Shown: positions 35,701 to 48,468, numbered from the stretch's first letter. The stretch is 64,000 bases of DNA from Sinohyriopsis cumingii (GCA_028554795.2 CM068842.1:29279077-29343076), one strand, 5' to 3'. Program-made: numbers and translations. Notes: generated by a model from the letters alone, not told the origin.

Positions 35701-37738
35701 TACCCTGTTGTAAGCTCAACCTCAAAACTTTTAAGTTGATTTTCTCTGACAAATTCACATTTCATTGATATCAAATCAACATCCAGTGAGACAGAAGCAT
35801 TTTTATTTCAGCTGCATGAACATACTGTATAATGGTGGACCACCGAGAAAAACTCTTGTGATTTTTGTAGGAAATGTGTCACAATATATCCCCCAGGGGA
35901 GTAAAATTGAGGGTAAAAAAAAAACAACCTTGGTGTCAGAAATGTACTGAAAATTTTTCATCTGACCTGTACTTTTTCAGCTTGAAATAGGATATTGCAA
36001 CTTGTGCAACATACTGTCTTTCTCTCTGAACATACAGATAAACCAACATGCATAATTAACAAACAAATGCATTGTCCATTCAAAGAATAATTTTATTAGT
36101 TCATTTTTCTTTTAGTTTAAAGTCATACATCTTTTTGTAGCAATCTTATAGACCAACACGTTGCATATAAGCCAATACAAAAGGAAAAAAAATCTTTTTA
36201 ACCAAATGGCAGTTAATTTACTGCCTGTTGTAAAATGTGTACTATCATCGGTTTCATTGTACTTTGTCCTAGAACACATTTATTCAAAAATCAAAGAGGC
36301 TAATGATTCATCTTCTTTCTAGTAAGTTACACTTGAACTTTAAGATCTTTCTTTTAGTGCAGCAAAGTTGTAATCCAAATAATGCATTTGTCTCTGCAAG
36401 TGTACTGATTTCTTTGTTGTGAAAGAATGTCTTGGGTAATAATATGTTCTCCAGGCATCTTGTGGTGAACGAGGGCATATTTGTTAAATTTCTTAAACCC
36501 TGTCATGAAAGGATTATTTACTTTTGCAGTCTTTGCAATCACGTGATCAGAATTCACACTGGTAATCCTAGACTAATGGATGTGCCGTATTTCAGTCAAG
36601 GGAACTATTTTCTCCATTTTTCATTAAAGTTAGGTCCACAGTTACTCTTCTGTGTTCTGCTTCTTTCACTTTCTTCACTAATGATTCTTAGTGCATGCTG
36701 TTTTAATCTGGTGATCACTTTCTAGTGCAACAAGCATTGAGATTAAACATCTGGATGACATCTTGCTGAGCTCGATGGAAATCATGTTAGAGCTCACGAG
36801 ATTAAGGGAAGTTACTCCATCATAACATTGCCTATGCTAGTCTGGTTCCCTGTTTCGTATGCTCCCTGCGTTTCACTCTGCCATACAAATAGCGGAGTGC
36901 AATGCAGGGAGCAAACAAAGCAGGGAACTAGTCTATGCCTGTGCTCAAAGTATACATGATGCCATCCCTCATCTAAAGCATTGGATATTAAATAAATCCT
37001 CGTCGCATTATGTGAATCCTTTGCGTAAAAAAACACAGCAACAAAACATGTGCATCATCTCCAGTGTGCGTCCCTGATGAACAAACGTGCTTAAAGGGAA
37101 ACACTGTTGTGATTTATTTGACACATTTTGGCTGTATCTTCTATGGTCTTATAAGAGAGGAACCACCATATTAATTGGCATTACTACATTGATAGTCACC
37201 TAAATGAATTACCAAGAAGGCAATTAAATTTATGATAAGTTGTGTGGTTGTTGGTCAGATTAGTGCATGCACTGTATATACGCGTGTATAAGTTGAGTCT
37301 AACTGCACAGACCCAGATCTGCCATCACATAAGGTGCCAGCAGATGTGGGCATATGCAGTTTGTTAGAAGCAATCAGTAGAATAAACAACATAGATGCTT
37401 ATCTGCCGGTGCATTATCCTACAGCAGATCAGGATGTTTGTTGCTTGCAGTTGGATTAATAACAAAATATATGTGGTACACATATCTGAGTGTTTTATTA
37501 TCATTGTTATCATTATTATCATTGTTATCATTTCTAAAGTTTTATGCTTTTTTCAGCTGCTGAACAAAAGAAAGAGAAGAATGTGAGTGTATATAACCTT
37601 GAAGGAAGTTTGTTTAAGTGGGCCAATGAGAGTAGACCGATGATGGATGGCAGTGATCAGGCCACTAAGTATGCACACCCATACAACAGTGTCTTTGGAA
37701 AACTGCTGAGAAAGGAAATAAGAAAAGGAAACCTTTGA
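27015..37738 (+). CDS. rhodanese-domain protein, four coding exons, 213 aa
   Basis: Host gene. Exons: 27015-27203, 34149-34332, 34970-35056 and 37557-37738. Together they make 642 nt, an exact multiple of three, with matching phases at each join. The protein has a short N-terminus, LIVLDARPSHEYFVSHIPEA (first rhodanese core strand and helix, across exons 1-2), the active-site loop CYCSLGYRSS with the likely catalytic Cys133 and Arg138, and VYNLEGSLFKWANE followed by a C-terminal YAHPYNSVFGKLL. This matches small single-domain rhodaneses that transfer sulfane sulfur; the substrate is unknown. There is no signal peptide or membrane segment. Donors and acceptors are canonical except the exon 2 donor (CAT before GTAGTG), which is weak but is the one that keeps phase. 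An AATAAA lies at 37826-37831, 88 nt after the stop. Intron 1 (6.9 kb) contains an antisense hAT transposon. Confidence 0.8.
28012..30901 (-). pseudogene. hAT transposase, three exons, 716 codons with one in-frame UGA
   Basis: Exons on the minus strand: 30901-30538, 30050-29863 and 29610-28012. All junctions are GT-AG with matching phases, totalling 2151 nt. Exon 1 gives a Ser-rich start and a zinc-finger-like region (FLDSWKLGHPWQRYD, FCDVC). Exon 3 carries the RNase-H-like core: SVMLDESTD (first Asp), GVSMDGAAVM (second Asp), THCIAHRLAL, then a C-terminal hAT dimerisation region (LLVSPVSTVDCERGFSKMN). This layout matches ZNF862-like hAT proteins. The only lesion I see is a TGA at 29043-29041 (codon 374), between YFAYSPRNM and RLEAIQSVL. 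The rest is open, so the insertion is young or the stop is a sequencing or allelic variant. N-terminal and core lengths are normal for the family. Confidence 0.82.
29681..29705. repeat. (AT)n microsatellite in a hAT intron
   Basis: Short AT run between hAT exons 2 and 3. Confidence 0.85.
31459..34148 (+). other. remainder of rhodanese intron 1
   Basis: Non-coding. It holds (TG)n at 32503-32521, (AT)n at about 32581-32606, a T14-type run near 33403-33416, and no recognised exon or element. Confidence 0.55.
34333..34969 (+). other. rhodanese intron 2
   Basis: 637 bp, AT-rich, with a short (GT)n near 34666. No other feature. Confidence 0.55.
35272..35352 (+). repeat. three-copy ~29-bp tandem repeat
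   Basis: Unit approximately TAGTTACTATAGTATAAAGT plus AATATA, three times with single differences. Confidence 0.85.
36836..36936. repeat. ~100-bp foldback hairpin in intron 3
   Basis: Two ~46-bp arms (AGTCTGGTTCCCTG .. GCTCCCTGC .. CACTCTGC, and the reverse complement GCGGAGTG .. GCAGGGAGC .. CAGGGAACTAGTCT) around a ~9-base loop. Arm identity is roughly 85%. It is probably a foldback MITE; a hairpin RNA is possible but unproven. Confidence 0.7.
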
Positions 37739-37825
37739 TATTTCCATCAAGGTTCATGTGACTGGAAGAAATAAGCAAAGCTTTGCTTGAAACTGATTTG
37801 CTTTGTTTAATTGCCCAGGGCATAA

Positions 37826-37831
37826 AATAAA
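37826..37831 (+). terminator. poly(A) signal of the rhodanese gene
   Basis: Canonical AATAAA, 88 nt after the stop codon. Confidence 0.55.
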
Positions 37832-38950
37832 GTTGCTCTTTTCTTGGATGATTACACTTGAAAGCAATTAATGGAGCAGATTCTGCATGTAGTCGCTGTG
37901 CATTGAAGTGTGATTAATTCCACTATCTGTTTCAGAGACCTGCATGGTTGGCACGAATAATATGTGACTTTATTTGCAGACAAGATAATTGATTTACAAT
38001 TGACTGATGGATTTGTAAAGTTCCTTAGAATGATATAGATAGCTTTTGAAATGTGAACAACTGAAATCTGAATGTCTGCTATTGAAATAGAAATTTGCAG
38101 TTGATCATATGCTGTCTCATGTTATCTGACTAGATATTGCAAGCTGGTAATTACAACTATTTGCATTTTGTTTTTATTGCAATGGGAATATAGGACATCT
38201 TTTATTACAAATGATGTTTTTTACACTACAGAGATGTCTTGAAAAAGTTGGTTAGTTATTAGAGAACTTGGATAATCCATTGTGTTCCTTGAAATGAAAA
38301 TGCATGTATATTTAGTTATAAATTTATCCTTTGCTTTCAAAATCCGTTTGAGATAAATATATAAACAAGTTGCTGACGTGTATAAAATGTTCTTAAAATT
38401 GCATCATGGTTTTACATCCATTTAAGAGTTTAACGTTTTTTCTGAGTTTATTATGGTATAAACTGTCAGTTGCAGATTCACACAGCAAATAACGTTATAC
38501 TCTTATAATTGAAATTTCAGTTATTCGTTATGTTGTTTTATTTGCATCATTAAAATACATAAATCTTAATTGAGTGTAGTAATATATGTTTGGGGTTTTC
38601 TGTTACGTAATTATTTATAGCACTTGAGATAGTCCTGCTTGATCATAATAAGGTCATCATAATACCAGTCCTTCAACCAATGGAAGCCAAATTTATTCAA
38701 TTATTTTCTTTTTAAATTGTTAGAATGTTATTTTCCTTTAATGCTTACTTCGTGTCTGCTTTCACGGGCAGTGTTTATCTTATGCTGTACATGTGACTAT
38801 TTATAGAAGTGGGTATTCTTAGAAAAGTAGTTCTCTTTACAGTTCATACAGAAATAAACGCAATTCATTTTGATTACATGGTAACATTCTGACCAGTGGA
38901 AATGTTACTTTCCTTTGTCAGCTACTGGCATTGCAATTATCATTAAAACA
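37832..38950. other. intergenic DNA
   Basis: No gene or recognised repeat. Confidence 0.5.
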
Positions 38951-39298
38951 CTATATAGTCAGTGCAATAGACACATTGTATAACTTGCCATATTAAAAAT
39001 GTGAAAACCACATGCATCCATTGTTATCATTACAAATTTTGTTATGTGCTTCAGTTGACAAGATTTCTCTAAAATAAAAATGTGATGAATAAATTAATAA
39101 CTTATATTCTTCTGTTATGTTCAGTGGATTTATTTAATTTATGCACTATACTTCTCTACTTTTGTCTGCATCTTCCTTTTTTCTTTCTTTAATGGCTATA
39201 ATTATACAGACTTCTCAAAATTTTACTTAATGTTGTGACTGACACATTGCACGGTAATTTTAATTTATCCAGGCAGCCATCAACAATCACATGGAGTA

Positions 39299-39303
<5 letters not shown>
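38951..39303 (-). repeat. ~350-bp dispersed repeat, copy 2
   Basis: Reverse complement of 8763-9114, highly similar throughout. The adjoining CATA run (39301-39341) matches the TATG run beside copy 1. Confidence 0.85.
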
Positions 39304-39329
<26 letters not shown>

Positions 39330-39341
39330 CATACATACATA
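39301..39341. repeat. (CATA)n microsatellite
   Basis: About ten tetranucleotide units at the edge of the dispersed repeat. Confidence 0.95.
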
Positions 39342-39344
39342 GAC

Positions 39345-41092
39345 ACATACATATAATGAGAAGTGCATATAGGAAATTATTTGTAAATCCAAATCAAAGG
39401 TGATAACAAAGTATTCCCTCTTGACTGATGGAGAGGGAAGTGATTTCTCATTCTGACCAGATTCGAGTCCTAATTCTAGTAGTGTTAGAGAGAATGAAGG
39501 CATATACATTGCTGAAGATTATACATAATGTTTTCTGTGTAACAAAACTGGCATTCTACACCTCTTGTCGATTGATACAAAGTAAAAATAATTTGAAGAT
39601 AACGCTGAAGGTGTTATATTCCAACAGACACACAGATGTCGGTCAAGTAAAATACTAATTCATATGGCAAATGGTGGAATGAAAGTTGGTTTTGGAGGGT
39701 AAGTTCCAAATGCTCCCAGGCAAAGTTTGTGATTGCGAATTTGATCAAGTATCTACAGGTAAGATGTACAGGTAACTTGATCAGTCGGACATAGTCAATA
39801 ATAAATCTTACTTATGACAGTTTAGTTAGAATAAGAGCTTCTCCACAATCTGTGTTTGCCACATCTCACAGCTTGTTGACATTTATCCTTCAGATATCTA
39901 TGGTAATATGCAGAAAAACAGTTTAAAGGAAGAAAAAAAAAGACATACAAATTTGATATCCTTCACAGCAGGGATAAGAGACAGAATTTGGGGTATTGGA
40001 TCAATTACATTGTTGACAGGATCGACTGTAAAAAAATTTACTATCAAATTTGATTCACAAAGGGACAGAAACTTTTCCCAATTTACCTTGTTCGGTTTCC
40101 ATCTCTGCCCTAAACCATGAGTTTTTTGCAAGTATAACTTAATATTATTAAGTATATTGGAAAGTGGTCAAAACCATAGAGTGGAGTTATGGCTGCTGAA
40201 TGTTAGACCCATATTTTATATGCAGCTATTATATAGATAAGACCATGCCTAGGTTCCATCTTTTTAATGCTACATTATCAGTGCTGTCAGTCTCTAGATA
40301 TTCATCCCAACTCATTTGACAACCGTCATCTACCTTTCCTCTACAAGAATTACCCTCCCTAACTTCCAACAACAATTGTATGACATAAATTCCTGGAATT
40401 TGATTGTTTCAGTGCATCTTTTAAATTTTTATGTGTGATGTCATTGCATTCATGTTGTAGAGATTAATCTAGACTGATAAGACAGTATTGGTAACAAGAT
40501 TGTATCTGCCATAAAGAAAATCTGTTGATATTAACAACCGTGAGAATAAAAATTTCTTTACAGAGACAGATTTATCAGCTAAAATGAATCATTCAAATAA
40601 ATAATGAAATCTGTAGTCAAGTGCAATATTTTGTAGGCCATGAGTGTTAAAATGTTTACCACTGTAAAACAACATTTTTAAAAAGATTTTTTTTTCTTCT
40701 CAGCTTAATTCTGAATAGTAAAATCCAAAAGCGATCCTAGAAAGATTGATTTTTCATTTTCAAAGGATAACTTCAGCGGCTAATCAGGTAATACCATCTG
40801 GAATATACAACGGAAATAGAAATAACCATGTAAGTAGCACAAATGTGCAAATGAGTTTTAATACGAAATGAAGCTGGAAAATAATAGAGGCACTGTAATC
40901 GATTCTTAATTGTTTAAAACTGAGAATATTTTTTTCCAAATGTTAGAAAAGAATAATGTCTAACAATTGTCAATCTATGTTATGTAAATATTCATGTAAA
41001 ACAGATACTGAGTATTTTTTAGAAGAATTATTAGCAAGGTTCAATGAATTCATTAACATGTATCACCAATACAATCAAATCTGCAATGTTTT
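39345..41092. other. intergenic DNA
   Basis: No gene supported; small frames lack motifs. Confidence 0.5.
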
Positions 41093-44000
41093 GATACATA
41101 CTAGTATATCAAGAATAACAACTTTTTGATGCATACAGGTATATCGAGAATATCAACTTTTCGATGAATACTGGTATATAAAAAATAACTTTTTTATACA
41201 TACTGGTATATCAAGAATAAGAACTTTTTGATGCATACTGGTATATCAAGAATAACAACTTTTTGATGCATACTTGTATATCAGGAATAACAACCTTTTT
41301 ATATCAAGAATAAAATTTTTTCGATGAATACTGGTATTTCAAGAATAACAAATTTATGATGCATACTGGTATATCAAGAATAACAACTTTTCGATGAATA
41401 CTGGTATATAAAAAATAACTTTTTTATACATACTGGTATATCAAGAATAAGAACTTTTTGATGCATACTGGTATATCAAGAATAACAACTTTTTGATACA
41501 TACTGGTATATCAAGAATAACAACTTTTTTATATCAAGAATAACAACTTTTTTATACATACTGGTATAACAAGAATAACAACTTTTTGATACATACTGGT
41601 ATATCAAGAATAACAACTTTTTTATATCAAGAATAACAACTTTTCGATGAATACTGGTATTTCAAGAATAACAACTTTTTGATACATGCTGGTATATCAA
41701 GAATAACAACTTTTTTATATCAAGAATAACAACATTTTTATGCATACTGGTATAACAAGAATAACAACTTTTTGATACATACTGGTATATCAAGAATAAC
41801 AACTTTTTTATATCAAGAATAAATTTTTTTCGATGAATACTGGTATTTCAAGAATAACAAATTTTTGATGCATACTGGTATATCAAGAATAACAACTTTT
41901 TGATGCATACTTGTATATCAGGAATAAAAACCTTTTTATATCAAGAATAACAACTGTTTGATGAATACTGGTATATCAAGAATAACAACTATTCGATACA
42001 TACTGGTATATCAAGAATAACAACTTTTCTATGTCAAGAATAACAACTTTTCAATGAATACTGGTATTTCAAGAATAACAAATTTTTGATGCATACTGGT
42101 ATATCAAGAATAACAACTTTTTGATGCATACTTGTATATCAGGAATAACAACCTTCTTATATCAAGAATAACAACTCTTTGATGCATACTGGTATATCAA
42201 GAATAACAACTTTTCGATGAATACTGGTATATCAAGAATAACAACTTTTTGATGCATACTGGTATAACAAGAATAGCAACTTCTTGATACATACTGGTAT
42301 ATCAAAAATAACTTTTTGATGAATACTGGTATATCAAGAAAAACAACTTTTTTATATCAAGAATAACAACTTCTTGATGAATACTGGTATATCAAGAATG
42401 ACAACTTTTTGATGCATACTGGTATCACAAGAATAACAACTTTTTTATATCAAGAATAACAACTTTTTGATGCATACTTGTATATCAGGAATAACAACCT
42501 TTTTAAAGAAGAAAAACAACTTTTTGATGCATACTGGTATATCAAGAATAACACTTTTTATGTCAAAAATAACAACTTTTCAGTGAATACTGGTATATCA
42601 AGAATAACAACTTTTTGATGCATACTGGTATAACAAGAATAACAATTTTTTGATGCATACTTGTATGTCAGGAATAACAACCTTTTTATATCAAGAATAA
42701 CAATTTTTCGATGAATACTGGTATTTCGAAACTAACAAATTTTTGATGCATACTGGTATATCAAGAATAAAGACTTTTTGATGCATACTTGTATATCAGG
42801 AATAACAACCTTTTTATATCAAGAATAACAACTTTTTGATGAATACTGGTATATCAAGAATAACAACTTTTCAATGCATACTGGTATATCAAGAATTATA
42901 ACAACTGTTTTATATCAAGAATAACAACTTTTCGATGAATACTGGTATATCAAAAATAACTTTTTTTATTCATACTGGTATATCAAGAATAACAACGTTT
43001 TGATACATACTGGTATATCAAGAATAACAACTTTTTTATATCAAGAATAACAACTTTTCGATGAATACTGGTATATCAAGAATAACAACTTTTTGATGCA
43101 TACTGGTATAACAAGAATAGCAACTTCTTGATACATACTGGTATATCAAAAATAACTTTTTGATGAATACTGGTATATCAAGAAAAACAACTTTTTTATA
43201 TCAAGAATAACAACTTCTTGATGAATACTGGTATATCAAGAATGACAACTTTTTGATGCATACTGGTATCACAAGAATAACAACTTTTTTATATCAAGAA
43301 TAACAACTTTTTGATGCATACTTGTATATCAGGAATAACAACCTTTTTAAAGAAGAAAAACAACTTTTTGATGCATACTGGTATATCAAGAATAACAATT
43401 TTTTTATATCAAGAATAACAACTTTTCAGTGAATACTGGTATGTCAAGAATAACAACTTTTCAGTGAATACTGGTATATCAAGAATAACAACTTTTTGAT
43501 GCATACTGGTATAACAAGAATAACAACTTTTTGATGCATACTTGTATATCAGGAATAACAACCTTTTTATATCAAGAATAAAATTTTTTCGATGAATACT
43601 GGTATTTCAAGACTAACAAATTTTTGATGCATACTGGTATATCAAGAATAAAGACTTTTTGATGCATACTTGTATATCAGGAATAACAACCTTTTTATAT
43701 CAAGAATAACAACTTTTCGATGAATACTGGTATATCAAGAATAACAACTTTTTGATGCATACTGGTATATCAAGAATTATAACAACTGTTTTATATCAAG
43801 AATAACAACTTTTCGATGAATGCTGGTATATCAAAAATAACTTTTTTTATTCATACTGGTATATCAAGAATAACAACGTTTTGATACATACTGGTATATC
43901 AAGAATAACAACTTTTTTATATCAAGAATAACAACTTTTCGATGAATACTGGTATATCAAGAATAACAACTTTTTCATGCATACTGGTATAACAAGAATA

Positions 44001-44131
44001 ACAACTTTTTGATGCATACTGGTATAACAAGAATAAGAACTTTTTGATACATACTGGTATAGCAGGAATAACAACCTTTTCATAACAAGAAAAATAACTT
44101 TTTGATGCATACTGGTATATCAAGAATAACA
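41093..44131. repeat. 3-kb satellite array, ~35-bp unit with higher-order structure
   Basis: Roughly 85 imperfect units of the form GATGCATACTGGTATATC followed by AAGAATAACAACTTTTT, interspersed with a short form (TTATATCAAGAATAACAAC). Variant combinations recur at longer distance: GAATAGCAACTTCTTG at 42271 and 43115 (844 bp apart), and GAATAAAGACTTTTTG at 42765 and 43645 (880 bp apart). This gives a higher-order repeat of about 0.85-0.88 kb. A smaller 230-bp repeat occurs near 41181 and 41411. Because the unit lacks stops in some minus frames, ~60-100-aa frames cross it; these are not genes. Confidence 0.95.
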
Positions 44132-44478
44132 TCTTGAGTAAAAGTTTTAAATTCAAAGTATAAAAGAAGTTAATTATGCAAAAATTGTGGTTATAATTAC
44201 CAGTAGCATGGCACATATCTGATTGTCAAACCTCTTCATAACATGTATTTTTTATGGATTATCTACTTCATAAAACTGAAATAATCAGGCCGGTCTCCTC
44301 GAAGGAATATTCATCCCTTAATATTTGTTTACAAATATTTAATCGTATCACATTTTGTACTTACAGTATGATAATTAAATACTTGATGAATATTTAATTT
44401 TAAGTTTTGACTGGAAGAATTGTTTACATCTACTAACCAGATTTTTTCAACCTTAAATCATTCAACTATGGTAATTCA
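44132..44478. other. intergenic DNA
   Basis: Nothing recognised. Confidence 0.5.
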
Positions 44479-44489
44479 TCTCCCAGTAT

Positions 44490-44811
44490 CTGTGTGTTTG
44501 TGTGATTTGGATTTTAACATAGCTTTAACAATATTTCAGTCATATCACTAAGATGCCTGTGGTGTGGCAGTTTATAGTGATGTCTAACATGGGGCATCAT
44601 GCCACAGACATTTAGCATCATGTCTCACCCAGTCACATTATCCTGACACCAGGCTGACCAGTCCTAACACTAACCTCTTAATGCTGAGTGCCTAGCGAGG
44701 CAGCTGTTAGTACCATTTTTCTAAGTCTTTGGTATGAGTCTGCAAGGGTCGAACCCACAACCTCCTGCATCTGTTGCAGACGCTCTAACGATTTGGCCAC
44801 TGGAGTGGTCG
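44490..44811 (-). mobile_element. tRNA-derived SINE (family 1), full length
   Basis: Diverged copy with a tRNA-like head at the 44760-44811 side. The A-box is mutated (TGGCCAAATCG in place of TGGCCTAGTGG). Target duplication: TCTCCCAGTAT (44479-44489) and TCTCCCAATAT (44812-44822). Confidence 0.88.
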
Positions 44812-45079
44812 TCTCCCAATATATAAAAAATTGTGGCAATTTATCACCATCTGTTCTTTTCAAAATCTGACGATTTAAAAATGATGTTAATGAAAAAAGA
44901 GCCAAATTGTTTATTTTCATTTTTATCTGAATGTTGACTGTTCTCATAAGTCGGGAAATCTGGTGTAAATGATCCAACTGCCCAAAACAAATCGAGTTCT
45001 TGTGATGAAAATATCAACATTTTTCCATGATATTTCTGACCAACTATTTATTCATTAATCCATTCCAAATCTTTGTCTA

Positions 45080-45262
45080 AGCTGCAGTAGCTCAGTTAAT
45101 ACTGCATTGATTTCATAATCCAAGGTTTTGGGTTCAGCACCCACCCGAGCCAGCCCAGGTCTGTTTCTATGTGACCCTAGGAAAGGTACTTAGCTCCCAT
45201 TTCCTTGGCATGATAAAGCCAGTAATGTGTTGAAAGCGCCTTTAATTACTAACAATCAACTT
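45080..45262 (+). mobile_element. tRNA-derived SINE (family 3)
   Basis: Head GCAGTAGCTCAGTTAATACTGC (A-box) and GGTTTTGGGTTCAGCACCC (B-box-like), then a body with GTGACCCTAGGAAAGGTACTTA, which resembles a body shared by several animal SINEs. No clear tail or target duplication, so it is old. Confidence 0.6.
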
Positions 45263-45271
45263 CCTCTTGGA

Positions 45272-45432
45272 GGCCTCAGGTGGCCTTGATGTCTAAGGCA
45301 CTTGCCTGTACAGATCATTCACGTAGGAGTCTGAGTCTTGGCTCTGCCAACTTGGTTATGTGAGAAGCTTGTCAGTAGCTTCCTTTGGGTCTGCATTTAT
45401 TCCCATGGTTTTCTTTGTTTGTTTTTTTTTTT
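45272..45432 (+). mobile_element. tRNA-derived SINE (family 2), decayed
   Basis: Diverged relative of the copy at 25851: head GGTGGCCTTGATGTCTAAGGC and body TATGTGAGAAGCTTGTCAGTAGCTTC. The 3' half is missing or unrecognisable and ends in a T run. Confidence 0.6.
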
Positions 45433-45489
45433 TACCACCAAAGATTAAACACAGAAAATTAAAAGCCTTTGTTGAAGCCATTCTACCTG

Positions 45490-46950
45490 AATTTATGAGA
45501 TATCAGACGTGAACAAAGACTTTATCAAGCTTGCCAGGACATGCAACCAAGAATTGTATGGCCCAGCGTCTGTTTGCATCTGGAAACATTTGCTATTTTA
45601 AACTTCTTCTCAAAATACTCTGGACCAATGCAAATCAAATTTGGCAGATAGCATCCTGGCTTGATGGACTTTAAGTGCAAGGACAGTTTTTATGTACAAA
45701 TTTAATGCCGCATTTATCCACCTGCCCAAATATATATAAAAAAAATCGTAAAAATTGAAATATATAAGTAAGGCCAAAAAAGTCCACATTTTGGTATAGC
45801 TATATTAAATCAAAGTATAAGAATATTATTCTCTTGACCTGCAAAGTCCATGTCAGTTAATAGCAAACGATGTCTACGCACCCAATCCCAAATTTAGATC
45901 TACAATTTTTCACGTTCGAGGATCATTTCTGACACCAAGTGATGCTCACGATGCAAACACAAACCCCTTTCCTAGGTGATAATTTTGAAAAACATTGTGT
46001 ACAAAACAGCTTCATGCAATTCAAAATAGTTCTCATCAAAGCCGTTTTTGAGATATTCTACTTGCCTTGAACCAACGTCTACTGCTATTGGTTGCTAGCT
46101 CTTCTTCGTAGCCGACTATTTGTATTTCACTGTTTACATGTTGCAAAATAATTATAGGAGGTGTACATGTCTGACATAATTTTCAAGAATAATAAATCCC
46201 AAATAACATAATTTACAAATATAACTATAGCTTTAACTATTAAACAGTGATATTTAAAAGAATCACATCATCGCCTTAAGTTCGGAAATCGTATAGGGGC
46301 CCATTTAGGAAACTTTCCCTGGCACTTTTCAACTTTTTACAAATTATGCTGATTTGTCATCAAGCATGACCGCAATCTCAATAAGTAGAAACCTCTCAGC
46401 AGATTTTGCCCAAACATTTACAGAAAATATGGCCACGTTAAGGGCTTTGGGATGTGTACACATGATGCTAATCAGCCATCAAATATTAATGCTATCAAAA
46501 ATAGGAAAACCGTCCAACGAATTCCTTTAAATAATATCATAGGTGCTCTTATTCACCGAACATATTTGTGTATGTCCCTGTGTTCCTGGAAAATGAAAGA
46601 TGTTCTATTTACAATGTTTTTTTCTCTTTTTTTTTTGGCAACACACACACACACACACACACACTGTAACACAACTAAGGCTTCTTTGAACGACTTAAAA
46701 TTGAACTGACTCATGGATTTATTTCGTCCTCCTTGTGAAAAGTGTTTTTATACCTGTCTAGGTTTAAGCACGTATGATGAGTATATGTATTTATCGATCA
46801 TAGGTCAAGCTTACTCGTTCACGAAGAAATGGCAACTCGTACTTGAAATTTATATGCACCTCAAATCGTTTCTGCGCCTATAAAAGTACCTGCGCATTAA
46901 AAAACCCAGTAGGTTTGCCTTAAGCATTCTTTTGCATATTTAATTTTGAG
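45490..46950 (+). repeat. ancient tandem duplication, unit 1
   Basis: It shares three ordered blocks with 47130-48785: the GCATCTGGA..ATTTGCTATTTTAAA block (about 45570/47235), the GTAGAAACCTCTCA..TTTTGCCCAAACATT block (about 46385/47390), and a ~400-bp block from GTGCTC.TATTCACC to the TATTTAATT near 46945/48785 that includes a (CA)n or (CA)n(CT)n microsatellite. No gene seen. Confidence 0.75.
46638..46666. repeat. (CA)n microsatellite
   Basis: Pure CA run inside duplication unit 1. Confidence 0.95.
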
Positions 46951-47129
46951 TACATAGTCACAAAATGTTTTCGTTTATAAGTTGAATCATAGAAAACCAT
47001 GTTTGTTGAACAGTCGAACACGTTTAAAATAATAATCCTAAGAGAAAATAACACAAGGAACACCAAGTAAAAGCATAGAGAGTTATCAACATTTATTAAA
47101 CCCATTCTGCATGTATGTATTTTTTATCA

Positions 47130-48468
47130 GATATCAGATTTCAACATGAAAGCTAAATGAAGACTTTTTTAAAAAAATCTATCTTACCAGACATTCCCAA
47201 GTGAGCTGATGGTAACGCCCAGAGCCTGTCCGCATCTGGACATATTTGCTATTTTAAATCGCTTCTTAAAGTCCTCTGGGTCAATTTGAATCAAATTTTG
47301 CAAAGAACATCATGTCTTGAAGGGCTGTCAATTATTTTTTACTAATGAAGCTGACTCATCATCAGGTATGGCCGCTATTACAATAAATAGAAACCTCTCA
47401 ACAGCTTTTGCCCAAACATTTTGCAGAAAATATCCTCGCTTGGCTTTAAAATGAGTACACATGAAGCCAATCAGCCATCAAAATGTGGATGCTGTTTTTA
47501 AAAACAGAAAAACCGTCAAATGACTTCCTTTAAAACACAACAATATGGTACTTGTACCAAATTTGACAGAATGCATCCGCGAAATAGCTTTCCGTTTTGT
47601 ACAGATGATGCCACTCCACTATCAAATATTCCTGCCATTGCTAACAATATTATCGAGACAAAGCACTTCCATCACTTCTAATAAAAAACATCTCATCAGT
47701 ATTGAATCATATTGAACAGAGAGCATACTGTTATAAGGGATTTTCAACTGATGGTGATCTGTCACCAATTATGGCCCCCATTACTAGATGTATAAAAACG
47801 TTCTGATGACTTCTTGTCAGAAATTGCACAGGATAATTTGACTAGATTTGACATGAAATATCCAGGCATAAAAGAGCTTTCATGTTTTGTTCTTGCCAAG
47901 ATGCTGCTTCGACAACAAATGAAGCTGCAGTTAATAAAAATAAGTTTTTGTTTAAAAAAGTATCCCAATGAAATGACTTCTTAAACGACTTAACGGAACT
48001 ATAACAAAGGTCAATACTAAATAAGGTCCCGTTTTCTACCCCCTCTCCAATTTTCACATTCTGGTTGGCGTGAAATCCGTGTATAAAAACAATGTCAAAA
48101 AAGGTGTAAATTTTCCATTTTTTCCACATTTTTTAAATTTTTTATTGACTCCTTCTATCCGTAAACTTTCATTAAATTTATTTTCCTGTTAAAAATACAG
48201 AAAGTACGGTTTTAATGTGTTAAATAAATAAACTGAAATATACCCAAGTAACCTGTGATGAATGATTTTTTCCTTGTGTTGCCAAAACAAGGTAGTCAGA
48301 ACGTATGCGTTTGAAACATTAAGATTGCTGGCTGCTGATTATGTGGCCTCTCTCGAGGCGTATTAGTGCTCGTATTCACCAAAAATATTGGTGTTTGTCC
48401 CCGTATTCCTGGAAATGAAAGATGTTCTTTTACAATGTTTTTCCTTTGTGGCAACACACACACATACA

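Larger units (their letters stand above)
35057..37556 (+). other. rhodanese intron 3
   Basis: 2.5 kb of non-coding DNA. It includes a short tandem repeat (35272-35352), a ~100-bp foldback (36836-36936) and a sequence at about 35587-35617 (TCATTCTCTCTAACACTACT) that recurs inverted at about 39480-39505. An ATTATC trinucleotide-like tract precedes the acceptor at 37556. Confidence 0.5.

Noticed and set aside
36859-37077. 72-aa plus frame starting MLPAFHSAI
   Set aside because: Runs across the foldback hairpin; no protein signal.
41093-44131. CRISPR-like appearance (short repeats with regular spacing)
   Set aside because: Eukaryotic window; the 'spacers' are part of the same repeating unit and not unique, so it is a satellite.
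43917-44216. Minus-strand frames with repeated SCYSCYTSMHQKVVI-like units
   Set aside because: The satellite unit is open in these frames; repeat translation, not a gene.
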